A stretch of 64,000 nucleotides of DNA from Branchiostoma floridae (taxonomy: Eukaryota; Chordata; Leptocardii; Amphioxiformes; Branchiostomatidae): the NCBI RefSeq assembly GCF_000003815.2, contig NC_049983.1, forward strand, positions 14,986,769-15,050,768, written 5' to 3'. Positions 35,501 to 45,800 of this stretch are shown here, piece by piece. Each line of letters begins with the position of its first letter. Within the stretch, counting starts at the first letter, position 1. Below the pieces are notes generated by a model that saw only the letters and a list, made by a program, of their open reading frames with translations, had not been told where the DNA came from and did no database searches. Made by a program: the position numbers and the translations under genes.

Positions 35501-37948
35501 TTTCAATCCAGTGATGTTGCCTTGGAAGAAAAAAGTGCAGTTTGGAAATAGTTTTCAATGCACATNNNNNNNNNNNNNNNNNNNNNNNNNNNNNNNNNNN
35601 NNNNNNNNNNNNNNNNNNNNNNNNNNNNNNNNNNNNNNNNNNNNNNNNNNNNNNNNNNNNNNNNNAGTTAAGAAGTGATGATGTGATATTGTTTATTCTG
35701 TTACCAAAGGTGTCAGTCATATCATCCACTTTACTTTAGCAAAAGGATTTTCAATACCACTTCTTCTTAATTGACACCAAACCTATGTGGAAGTTACAGA
35801 AGTGATGATGTGACATATTGTTTATTCTGTTACCAAAGGTTTCAGTCATGTTGTCTACTTTAGGATAAAGGACTTCAATACCACTTCTTCTTTATTGACA
35901 CCAAATCTACGTGGCACGACTGCTTTTGAAACAAAACAATAGGGATGTCCACTGTTATGGTGGGCGTCACAGTAACTGATACAAACAGGACTCATATTTG
36001 CACACCTTCTTTGTACCCTCTCAAAATGAAATTCCATTGCATTATATATATCATAGATAATCATTAAGGAAACTTTAAGAATTCAAACACTGCAAATATC
36101 ATAATTTTAGATCTTTACACCAAAATCAACAGCTGACTTTCCGTATTTGATCATGTACAGGAATTTGAACAAGCTACAAATGCCTTCGTGTCTGCAAAGA
36201 TGTAATTAATTCATTAGATGTTCAGTAAATACGCTGAGGTGAAAGTCAGGCATACAGTACTGGTTAATCATTAATGACTTTTCTTAACACCGATAATCAC
36301 TAGTATTTGGGCATATTATGTGTCTTTTTGCCAAGTACTTCTATGGAGAAGTGATCACAGTTTTAACAAAGCAAACCAGCGCCCCTGCTTACACATGGTA
36401 CCATGGGTACGGGAACACCCTTCGGTGTAAGGTTACACCGCAAACAAAGGGCCGCAAGGGTAACAAAATGCAACATAACGCATGATGTACTTTGGGAGAG
36501 GTCATCTCATGTTTCCTACGTGAATCTTACAGAAGGACAGCATAACATAGACTTCTTAAAAGACTGCTGGGATTATGTACAGTCACGTACAGTATAAATA
36601 GGTTTCCAGAAGAGCAATTTCTTTTGTAACTACTTGTAGTACTCAGGTATGTTTTACAGCAAAGTTATAGTCATGAAAGAAACCAGAGAAGTGGTGATAG
36701 AAATAAAGACGGTAAGAGAAATCTTTGGGCTCACCTGTTCTGTGAAAAGAGTATCCTGTTCTCCAAAATGTCCCTGTCCCAACCACTCATTAGGGAACTG
36801 CACCCATTCCTTCATAAACACATATCATATTGATTACAAACAGAATGAGAACTAGACAATGTATCACATAACATTCAATAATATTTACTCAATCTGCTGT
36901 TTGTTTTTATTTTTCTTAAGTGAAGAAAAATTCAGGATGGTACTAGTACTAGTACTAGTACTAGTACTCTGTAGTGGCCAGGTGGCCTCTTATCATCCTT
37001 CTTAAATTCAACTCTAAAGAAACTTAAAAGCACTCCGCCAACTCGAGGCATCTTCTAGAATATACTAGTAGCTGATCCACAGTCCTTACTTGTGTTTGCC
37101 AGTCCAGATATGCTCTGTGGCCACTCTGGCGTAAGACTGTGTACTCTGTCCCATCGTTGTGGTGGAAGGTTTCTAGGATCATGTCCTCCTCAGATGCCGC
37201 AGAAGACTGCTGGGTAGCTGCCTGGTGTGATGGTGTCTGGTTGATAAAGCACATTTTATAGTGGTCACTTAAACAACCTCTTAAGATGTTACATCTACAA
37301 AGTTTATCACAGATAAGTAGTAGTCTCAGAAGTGTACAACAGTAGCCAAATTTGTATTCCACATAAATGCAATCTACTAGTGTTCACATTTGATAAAAGG
37401 TGAAACAAGTTATCACAAGATTGCGCAGTAACTTACAACAGAACTCTTCCTTATTTCATAATACAGTCTCTTTACTACTGCATGAACAATAAAGCAGCTA
37501 CAGCAATACAGTTATTATTTATCATCCAAAATACCTGGTTATTTTTCTGTTCAATCCAGTCATCCAGGTCATCATCAAAGTCATCCCTGTGTTTCTGTTG
37601 GTGTGCTGCATGTCCACCGTACCCTGATGATGTGCTCGCTCCATACTCAGGGTGTACATATCCATTGCTTTTCCCATATTGCTGTGCCTGATTCCCATAG
37701 CCCTGAATGTGATTCGGATGTCCGTAAGCACCTTGTGCTTGTGGTCTAGGCTGACCATGGCCCTGGTGTCCATGTGTTGGACCATAACCCTGGTGTCCAT
37801 GTGTGGGAGTAGCCTGAGACTGACCATACTGTAGCTGCACCTCCTCAAAGTTTCCCCGTCTCTGTTGTCCAGGCTGACCCTGGGGGGAGGGGAGGACCTG
37901 TGCCTGGGGTCTGGCCACAGGTTGGGGTGAACTTGACCCTGATCCCAT
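20517..37948 (-). CDS. Kinesin-14 family protein, C-terminal motor (complete, 19 exons)
   Basis: A minus-end-type microtubule motor of 891 aa. Exons, 5' to 3' on the minus strand: 37535-37948, 37090-37236, 36735-36809, 34453-34614, 33980-34093, 33690-33804, 33128-33222, 32791-32862, 32199-32333, 31744-31977, 31096-31212, 29962-30132, 29439-29575, 28791-28851, 28391-28480, 28010-28122, 26692-26878, 24291-24386, 20517-20657. All introns are GT-AG and all phases close. Residues ~1-138 are a Q/G/H-rich tract beginning MGSGSS. Residues 169-196 and 258-289 hold a duplicated aromatic module, ~310-337 look UBA-like, and ~345-560 are mostly coiled coil. The motor covers ~563-891: neck [11 protein letters not shown]-loop GQTGSGKT (641-648), switch I NAESSRSH (748-755), switch II DLAGSE (781-786), NKSLTALG (805-812). 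The motor preceded by a GN-containing neck at the C-terminus defines kinesin-14 and resembles KIFC3. The N-terminus matches none of KIFC1-3 that I know, so no symbol is given. A non-coding 5' exon may lie upstream. Confidence 0.93.
20777..20893. mobile_element. 117-bp MITE in kinesin last intron
   Basis: The ends CGATGGCTATCAATCCA and, inverted, TGGACTGATAGCCATCG match at 16 of 17 positions. A second internal inverted pair, GACCTAG/CTAGGTC, makes the whole segment foldable. It sits about 120 bp upstream (minus-strand sense) of the kinesin terminal exon. No clear target duplication was read. Confidence 0.55.
20894..24290. other. Kinesin last intron (3.6 kb)
   Basis: The intron between the exons at 24291-24386 and 20517-20657. 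It contains the MITE at 20777-20893 and a diverged dispersed repeat at about 22889-23213. The rest is AT-rich and shows no exon or open frame I can support. Confidence 0.7.
22889..23213. repeat. Diverged dispersed repeat, copy 1 (hAT-like ends)
   Basis: It begins CAGGGTTACACAAGTCCACT and ends ...TTTTAGAAAAACCTG...CCAGACCTG. The segment aligns colinearly with 47468-47789 in the IFRD gene: shared phrases are ACAAGTCCACTA, GGCAAGTGAAA, CATTGCTGGAAGT and ATTTTAGAAAA. Copy 1 lacks several of the GGGCAAGT repeats of copy 2. The CAGGG/CCCTG ends suggest a hAT-like MITE. The target duplication is not convincing in this copy. Confidence 0.55.
24449..24650. mobile_element. ~200-bp imperfect palindrome next to a kinesin splice acceptor
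   Basis: The left arm (CCTTTATCTGTGGGG..., TATATCCATTGTTTTT...) pairs with the right arm (...AAAAACAATAGATATAGG...GTGGATAAAGG). A further inner pair, ACGGACGGT/ACCGTCCGT, lies towards the centre. The palindrome ends about 60 bp from the acceptor of the exon at 24291-24386. It is probably a MITE inserted in the intron. No target duplication could be fixed. Confidence 0.6.
26692..26878 (-). CDS. Kinesin exon 17: switch II and NKSL helix
   Basis: Codes for residues 751-813 of the kinesin. It carries the end of switch I (SSRSH, completed across the junction with the exon at 28010-28122), the switch II signature [12 protein letters not shown] and the conserved NKSLTALG. The split serine codon (AG|T) joins the two exons exactly, which confirms the hand-built boundary. 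Confidence 0.95.
27049..27062. repeat. Poly-G tract
   Basis: An intronic run of about 12 G followed by GAGG on the plus strand, i.e. C-rich on the transcribed kinesin strand. It is a simple-sequence tract and a possible G-quadruplex former. No known role. Confidence 0.7.
29439..29575 (-). CDS. Kinesin exon 13: P-loop
   Basis: Codes for residues 618-663. It starts [12 protein letters not shown] and includes the Walker A nucleotide-binding loop [13 protein letters not shown], followed by PDYPGVNI. The exon ends with AG of an arginine codon completed by the G of the exon at 28791-28851. Confidence 0.95.
33497..33614. mobile_element. ~118-bp MITE-like palindrome
   Basis: The ends TTTAAAGGACAATG and, inverted, CAGTGCCTTTAAA pair at 11 of 13 positions. 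An inner pair, CTCGTCT/AGACGAG, continues the stem. It lies in the kinesin intron between the exons at 33128-33222 and 33690-33804, about 75 bp from the latter. The target duplication is unclear. Confidence 0.45.
35566..35665. other. Assembly gap (100 N) inside a kinesin intron
   Basis: Exactly 100 N, in the intron between the exons at 36735-36809 and 34453-34614. It directly abuts a tandem duplication (35666-35915), which probably caused the assembly break. Exon phases either side (0/0) close without missing sequence, though an extra in-frame exon hidden in the gap cannot be excluded. Confidence 0.99.
35666..35915. repeat. ~126-bp tandem duplication beside the gap
   Basis: Two head-to-tail copies at about 35666-35791 and 35792-35915 share GAAGTGATGATGTGA, TTTATTCTGTTACCAAAGG, ATACCACTTCTTCTT and ATTGACACCAAA. 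They differ by scattered substitutions and small indels. More units may lie in the gap. Confidence 0.85.
36936..36968. repeat. (TACTAG)n microsatellite
   Basis: About 4.5 tandem copies of the hexamer TACTAG in a kinesin intron, between the exons at 37090-37236 and 36735-36809. Confidence 0.9.
37535..37948 (-). CDS. Kinesin exon 1: low-complexity N-terminus
   Basis: Codes for residues 1-138. The start [10 protein letters not shown] is the first ATG of the open frame. Gly2 followed by Ser at position 6 fits the N-myristoylation consensus. The rest is rich in Q, G, H, P and Y, with short repeats such as THGHQGYG and THGHQGHG. It ends in an acidic stretch, [13 protein letters not shown], with a GT donor at 37534. 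A plausible acceptor lies about 15 bp upstream of the ATG, so the 5' UTR may be spliced. Confidence 0.85.
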
Positions 37949-39849
37949 GCTCTTCTTGTCAGCTGTTTACTGCACTGTTACTGCAGCATCAAATCACAGG
38001 AGATACAGACTGCCTCAAACTGAATCAGGTACTGCAATATCTAAAAACAAAGACAGACAATTGTTACCTACACGATTAGATAAGGATGATGGTGCTGTAC
38101 TGATGCTTTTTAAGTTTTTTTTACAGTTTCACAACTATAAACGTCCTTGATCTGACTGTCTTCTACTGAATCATACTTTCAAAGGGAACTAAAAATCATT
38201 AGCCTGTTGAAAAATCATCTGGAAATGCTAGTAAGTTGATACCTACCACGTTGTTCCATCAAATGATATTGCACCTAAAAGCCCTTCTGTTCCAACTTGG
38301 AATCCAAGTGTAACTAGAATATTGATGTGACATCTGCATGCTCACTGTCATGGTAACAACCCAACAGGGAACATCTGCCTTCCCACAGGTGTTTAACTTA
38401 CATCACTACCTTAATGGCATTTTCATGTCTCTTCTAAAATTACTCTCGTAGGAATACTTAGTACTACGAAGAAGATGTAACTCTTCTTTTATCCTTGGCA
38501 ATAAGTGGCACTTTTCTGTTGCATTCTGACATCATAACTAAGACACTGATTCTAGATCTTGTTGATGTCTTAGAAGATTGTGTAAAATTTTTCTTGCTCT
38601 AGAGTGACTTGAACTGATACAAGAAAAAGTACACCAATGTCATCAATTGTATTTCCCAGAACAGATCTTTATGGCGGTTTTTAACACATTTTTAATCGAG
38701 CACATTTTAAGACAACAGGTGGTTTTGAACACTTGAAGAATGATACCATACTTGCTAAATGTTTGTCAAAGCCAGAAATCGGAAAATTCCTTACGTTGAC
38801 AAACAAAACTACGACAGCGGTCTCAAATTTAAAGACAAGTTTAAGATCCGCAATCTCGGCAAGAAAAACACTAAATGACCCTGCCTCCAGTCAATGAATA
38901 AGTAATGAGATCACGTTTGACAAAAGAACTGCTAATACACTCATGATTTACAATTGCCAACTCAAAAGGTGAATAGACTCGCTAACTACATCTTAATGAA
39001 GTTATCTGGAAACCATGGAAACGTAAACAAAGTGATTTACCTTTTAGCCTGGGGGAGGGAGTGACGTTTACACTCAGTGTCTGACAGGAACGATGATCAT
39101 GGCGATTTCCTGTGATTTGCATCTGTCACTCAGACAAATTATCCCCGATCTCTGCCGTTCTGCCCGCGATTCCCTTATGGCAATGCCTGTGGGATCCTCT
39201 TCTTCTCCTCTTCCTCATGGTACATTACTCCATGCAGAACTAGCGCAAAAACCACGGCGGGAAAAGAAAGAAACGGAGAACGTGAGACACTTGACGACCC
39301 CCTGGACTACAAAGTAAATATGAGTGGACTTGGAATGTCAAAGGTCATCGTCCTAAGAAATCAGCTGTATCTCCCATCTGTTTTGAATATCATAATTCTT
39401 CTTTTTCTTTCCAGAAGCCATGGAAATAACTTGAGCATTAGTTGCTCATGTTGGTCAGCTTTTAATTTCGATACATTTATATTTGCGTATGGATTGCGCA
39501 ACGTTATGGTTTTAGATGTATGATGTCATTACTACTCATGCAACCGGCATGACTTACCATGTACCTAACAAACGGCATACTTTCCCAACATGCATTGCAA
39601 ATGCATATCTTTTGTGCGTGGCGGAGAGAATCGTGGGTAACAGAGACCATCTAGAATGGGGTGAAAATCCTTAGATCTCCCAGATCTAAAATATGTCGAC
39701 ACCAGAATCGGAACGTCTCTATCTTCAAGACCATTTTTCCTATTTTATAGGATACTTTGCCGAATTTCAAAGAACTGTTAGTATACGAAAGTTTCCCTGG
39801 AAAGTTTCTAGTGTTGATTAACGATATTTGAGCGAGGAAGATTGCGAGA
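37949..39849. promoter_or_regulatory. Shared upstream region between kinesin and IFRD (head-to-head)
   Basis: A 1.9-kb interval between two divergently transcribed start codons. Near IFRD it holds a ZNF143/THAP11-like core, TTTCCCAACATGCA (39581-39594). Further left are a CRE-like TGACGTTT (about 39062-39069) and ATGGCGATT (about 39100), either of which could serve a 5' exon of the kinesin. There is no TATA box at a convincing position for either gene. No coding exon is supported in the interval. Confidence 0.5.
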
Positions 39850-42800
39850 ATGCCGCCGAGAGGTAACAAGAAGAAGAAAGGTAATGTTGCCTTCTTCCAC
39901 TTAGTAACCCCATTGATACATTTTTGGCGCCTAATATTTTGTCGCCTTTGCTCACGAACCTCAAACTGGTTCTTACTAAGCAGTTGCAAATATCAGTATA
40001 TCCTTTGTGATTTGTAACGCAACATTTGATGCAACTTTCCATTTAACCTTGTCCAAAAATCAGTCTGAAAGAAATGATTTTGTTGCTTATGTTTCTAACG
40101 TACATATGGTTGGCAGGGAAAGATTTGGCTCTTTAGTTTACTTAGGACACGTTTGTTTGTTTGTTTGTGATATTACTGTATAAAATATTCACTTTGTGTA
40201 CTGTTCCCTATGTGCTGTGTATATGCAGCGGGATATCCCACAAGATCCCATAAGCTCAGGGTTATCTTGCTGCCAGGTACGTGATAGAGAGAGGGAGGGG
40301 GGCGGTAGTCACTTTCACTAGTTTATGATTTCTCCTCACGCAAGTCAGGTGATCACGAACGTGGGACTTCTCATGAACGTGCCGTCACGTCTGCTGGGTC
40401 ACAATTCTAAGCTGAGAACCACGTGTAGATCGCACCATATGAATTATTTCTGCTGAATGGCAACTTGAAATTATAAATGAAAACAGGCAAACAGGAATGA
40501 GGAAATACATGCAAAACATGTAAACAAATTAAAAAAAAAAAAAAAAAAACAAACTTAGTGGGTAATTCAAGCCATCATAGCCCGACATGTGTAGAGAATA
40601 TTTCTGCATGACTTCTACGAAAACGATTTAAGTGGCTTCTGTATACTATAATGCGTTTCAATTTGAAAGCACATTTTTCTGAGGCAACATCTGCATTCAA
40701 TTGTGACTTATGCCTATATACATTTATATTGCATTTCTTTGTGCTTAAAAGATTTTTGTGTTTTGTCTAGGTGGTCGCAGCAGTGCGGAACAGAGTGACA
40801 CTGACCTGCTAGATGACACGGCCAGTAATGTCAGCAGCAGTAGTGACCTACGCAGCCTGACAGGAGAGGAGGGTATGCTCTTCCTGTCACTCACTAATCA
40901 ACCTTAAGTTTACTCTCACTATGTTAGACCTTTAGTAAGCTAAAGGTGATAGTGTACTTAAGTGGCAGTGGGTTTGTTGTAAATATACATCAACTGACAT
41001 TATTAATGATATCACTTAATATATAATAATAGATAAACAATTAAGAGGACATCGATATGTGCCATATTTAATTGTGCCCTGGTAAAGTCATGTTGATTGC
41101 GCGACTTGTAAGAATGCAAGAATCATTTTAGATTTAATGTAAGGGACACAGAATAGTTGTCTTCCATTGCTTTTTCAAACGTCCACTCTTATTTTCACTG
41201 CACATCTCAAACATAGTGAGTAAATACAAATAACATGTAGTAACATTTTGTGTCACTGTGATTCTATAAATACCCAGAAAAAATGGTTTGAGTTCCACTG
41301 TGAGATAGAAATAGACATGTGCCACACCTCCCTTAAGGGGGCACACACCAGTTTATTTGGGGTTTCAATTGGAGGCGGCATACCCTAAAGTCTAGCGACC
41401 AGCTCTACCAGGGAATTATCCTGAAGCAAAATAACTGTATATCTGGTGAAAGCATATTCCTTTAGCTACAAGACAAACTAAGTTTCGATCCTTCAACTTC
41501 TCTGATTTAAAAAAATTAGAGGGAAAAAACATTATTTTCATGTAAAAAATAATGCAAAAAATCGGGCATTTTGGCATTGAAAGAAAAACATGATGATTTT
41601 TCCGGCAAACACGACTGATACTGTCAGAAAGAGGAAACCCTAACGAGTAATCCAGCTAATTATAAAAAAAATTCTAGTACTACAGTTTTTTTAATCATCC
41701 ACGGCGCGCGGCATTACAACTAGGCTTAACACAGCGCTTCAGAGGTTAATCTAGGTCACGAGCCTAATCACATTCAGGCGTAGGAATATCCCGGAAGTAA
41801 GACGCGGACCAAAACACAATTTGCACCTAAAACACACCATTTCCTACGCTTTTCAGCCATGTAACAGTTTAATGTCATTTCGCAGGAAATAATGAGAAAT
41901 GTCAACTCAAACATGGACCCTCGGAAGCCTTTCGTCCCTTTTTTCTCGCGCACTAGCTCGGACCCCTGTCGCGGAAGAACTGGTGTGTGCACCGTTAATA
42001 TATGCAAATTATGATTATTATTGTCCATAACATTAAAACGTTATACTCTATAGTCATGCCAAGTTTGAGTTGTCTGCGACTTTTCTTTCTCGAGTAACAG
42101 GTGGTTGAAAGTTGCGGTGTCGGAAGGCTGATTTTGCGCCTTCAGGCCAGTATACCATTCAATGCGCATAATAGCAATTACGTCACAATAAGCTTGTCCT
42201 ATGGAAGAGGTTTTAGGCCATTAATACGTGCTAAATGAAGAGGTATGGCCGTGAAAAGGAAAGGCAAGGGGCCGCTCTTGCGATGGAGCACACTTTCCCT
42301 CTATTTCTAACTGGAATGAACAGTAGAAACCACCTAGAACGTAGTTGAGTTCGTGACGTCACAATGCCGGCCACTAGCCTATGTTTGAAAGTAGGAACGC
42401 TGCAGTTTTAAGTTCCGCACTTCAACGAGATGTGCTTGAAATGTTATTTTTTGGTCATATCTGGTAGAGGATAGACCTAGCTTTCCCGTCCAAGCGTTTC
42501 CGTAGGCCGGGCTTCTTTCATTTCGTAGAAAAATGAAGTCATATGTTGTATCTTTGGTTAAGATGGAGGCCTATTCTGCATATCCTGCCGGTATGAACTT
42601 AAAAACGGGCATCTGCTAAGATAAGGCTTTGCAGTTTGGTGTCGGTCTCGGTGTAATAAACAAGCCTTGGGATGTATCTTCGGATTGGTGCAACTTACTT
42701 GTGTTAATGTCGAGAACTAGCGCCACGCCGAACTTAACATTTGATTTGCCAGGAAAGTGCGAAAATGACGTCAGCAGGGGCTTTTTTCATTGAAAAACGC

Positions 42801-45800
42801 TTGCCGCTTGATGTAGAAGCAACTGTGAAACGTGTAAATGCGATTTACAGGTGCCCCAGAGGTTGTGTAGCAGAAATAACAATGTTTCGGTAATTGTTAT
42901 GTAATCTATGCTTAGCACACACACTTCAAAGGCTCTGCGACCGTGTCTGAGGGGGGTGGGGGTGGGGAGGGGGGCAAATCCACCAATTATATGACAGTGT
43001 AGAATCATATCAAAACCTGAGAAATCCGGCTTTTTTTAACTAGAATTTGATCGAGGCTATACACTTTCATGGGAAAAATGCAATTTGTTGGCTATTATCG
43101 CTAATACTTTTTTCAGGATGGGCGCTTTTAAGGGGGCACACACCAGTTTATTTGGGGTTTCAATTGGAGGCGGCATACCCTAAAGTCTAGCGACCAGCTC
43201 TACCAGGGAATTATCCTGAAGCAAAATAACTGTATATCTGGTGAAAGCATATTCCTTTAGCTACAAGACAAACTAAGTTTCGATCCTTCAACTTCTCTGA
43301 TTTAAAAAAATTAGAGGGAAAAAACATTATTTTCATGTAAAAAATAATGCAAAAAATCGGGCATTTTGGCATTGAAAGAAAAACATGAAGATGATTTTTC
43401 CGGCAAACACGACTGATACTGTCAGAAAGAGGAAACCCTAACGAGTAATCCAGCTAATTATAAAAAAAATTCTAGTACTACAGTTTTTTTAATCATCCAC
43501 GGCGCGCGGCATTACAACTAGGCTTAACACAGCGCTTCAGAGGTTAATCTAGGTCACGAGCCTAATCACATTCAGGCGTAGGAATATCCCGGAAGTAAGA
43601 CGCGGACCAAAACACAATTTGCACCTAAAACACACCGTTTCCTACGCTTTTCAGCCATGTAACAGTTTAATGTCATTTCGCAGGAAATAATGAGAAATGT
43701 CAACTCAAACATGGACCCTCGGAAGCCTTTCGTCACTTTTTTCTCGCGCACTAGCTCGGACCCCTGTCGCGGAAGAACTGGTGTGTGCACCGTTAATATA
43801 ATAAGGTTACAGCTACTAGAGGTCAGAGACCCAGAAAGGGGTTACACCTTATAAGTATATGTGTACATTTCAGTGGTCTTAATTGCTCTATCTTTAGGAT
43901 GTGAAGGTCCATTAATTTTTAATTGGTATTAAGAAAAAATTTATTCAAATTCAAGTGACATGAAAACAGAGTAGCATTGTACCTTTCCCCTTAGCGCTAT
44001 AAAACTCATTACTTTATTACTATTTAGCATTAATCTTACAGTGAGTTAATCTTGGGGTACCACATCGAATCAATGAGGTCCTCTTGACGACCACTCTGCT
44101 TCCATTGGCCACTACACTGGCTGGCTGAACATTCTGTCACGTGTAATCAATGTAAGAGTGCATGTCTGTCTGGGAGCCACACACTGTTTAAACACTTGCA
44201 CACTGTTTGCATGTTGTGTGATAAGAAGCAGCCTTTGGACTAAAAAGTAGGTGCAAAGGTCATTTCCTGGCCAATGAGAGACTTTTGTGGCGCTTACGTG
44301 GCTTGTCAGCCGGCCACATTGCCTTCGGTGCAGATTGGTTGATGTAACCTTTTTGGTGCTTGTAATCAAAGGGTTCTTTTGTAGATCTCTATAAAACTAA
44401 AAGGTTCTAGTTTTAGGTAGTTTAAGTTATGGCCAGTGGCTTAAGTCAGGATGACTTGGAACAGGAAGAGACAGAGGATGATGTAGACACAGACTTGGCA
44501 TATGGAACAGAAGGTACTACATGTAGGGTATGACTATGAGGAAAGACTGGTATAAATCATAAAACCAGTAAACTTTTATCAGGGGGAAATTATCACTTAG
44601 TCTAGTTTCAGTGGTGTGGTGTGAGTAAACGTAAGCCCTACACTACAGTGTGACATGCCAAGTTCCACAGAGTAAAGCTTCAGTCCCAGGTAACTTCTGA
44701 CCTTGTTACACTTATAGACCCGCAACTCAGCAAGATTAATTAATTAGTAACTTGTTAATGTGTCTGTCAGTTCTAGTAGGCTCTTACTGTTTACACATTA
44801 TTCATTTATCACCATTTCTTATTGCTATTAACAGTGGTAGCAGTGTTAAGATATCTTCTTTCGTACAGTACGATGAGTAGTCATTTTGCTCCCTCGTGCT
44901 CTAGGATTCCCCCCTCCTGATGCTATAGATGAGACTGAGGCCCAGGAAGATTTTGAGGAGAAGCTGAGAGATCAGATAGATGGAACCACACAGAAGAGGT
45001 AAGAGCTTAACTGATAATCCCAGTGAGGAAATATTTGGGTTCAGTTGTAACCTGTAATGTTTTGAATTGCTAAGTATCTCTTATCAGCCAGGTAGCTTCC
45101 CAACTTTGATACCTTCATTTTGTACGTCATTCCTGCACTTTACACGTGTAGTTTATTGGCAACTTCAAGAGGAAAAGTACATTTGATGAGCAAGGCATAC
45201 AAAAAGGGTTATGTTCCAATCTCATGCAGTAACAATGAAGTGAAAAAACACATGTGTACATTTGTGATTCAAAGTCGTTCGATGCACAGACTTTGAAAAG
45301 TGCTGTCTACAGTCAAACCTGCCCGAGCGACCACCTCTTCTCAGCGACCACCTGGCCATTTCGACCGCTTTTTCTCGGTCCCGATTTTTTTTCCTATTGA
45401 CGTAAGCATTAAGCGACCTTTTCTCAACGACCACCTGGCCAACGCGACGGCGACCGGCCAAAATTGGGCCCCTTAACGACCGCATCATTTTCAAAATCGA
45501 GGTTTTCATCGATTTTTGATGATAACTAGCGCGATTTTGTGCCGAAATCGACCAGTCTGCGTCGGATTTTGACTGCCATACGATGTTATGTTTAGAATAA
45601 AGATTGCGGCGGTCAATGGGTGGGTCAATGGGGCAGTCTACTGTAATATGGGAGGAAATTTCTAAGAAAGATCTGTGTAGCTCATACCTTTTAAAGAAAG
45701 ATCTGTGTGAGTGCTTTTGTCCAACTGTACATTCACCCTTGGCTAAGTACGCTATTTGGACGTACCGGGCATAGAATTCGAAAGGTGCACCGTAGTTATT

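Noticed and set aside
41774-42028. Open frame repeated in 41774-42028 and 43572-43790 (minus)
   Set aside because: Arises because the twin TTAA elements are near-identical; no codon bias or recognisable protein, so not a transposase.
41337-43792. LTR retrotransposon reading of the twin direct repeats
   Set aside because: Termini are not TG...CA, each repeat has its own TIR and TTAA flanks, and the interior has no primer-binding site or coding frame.
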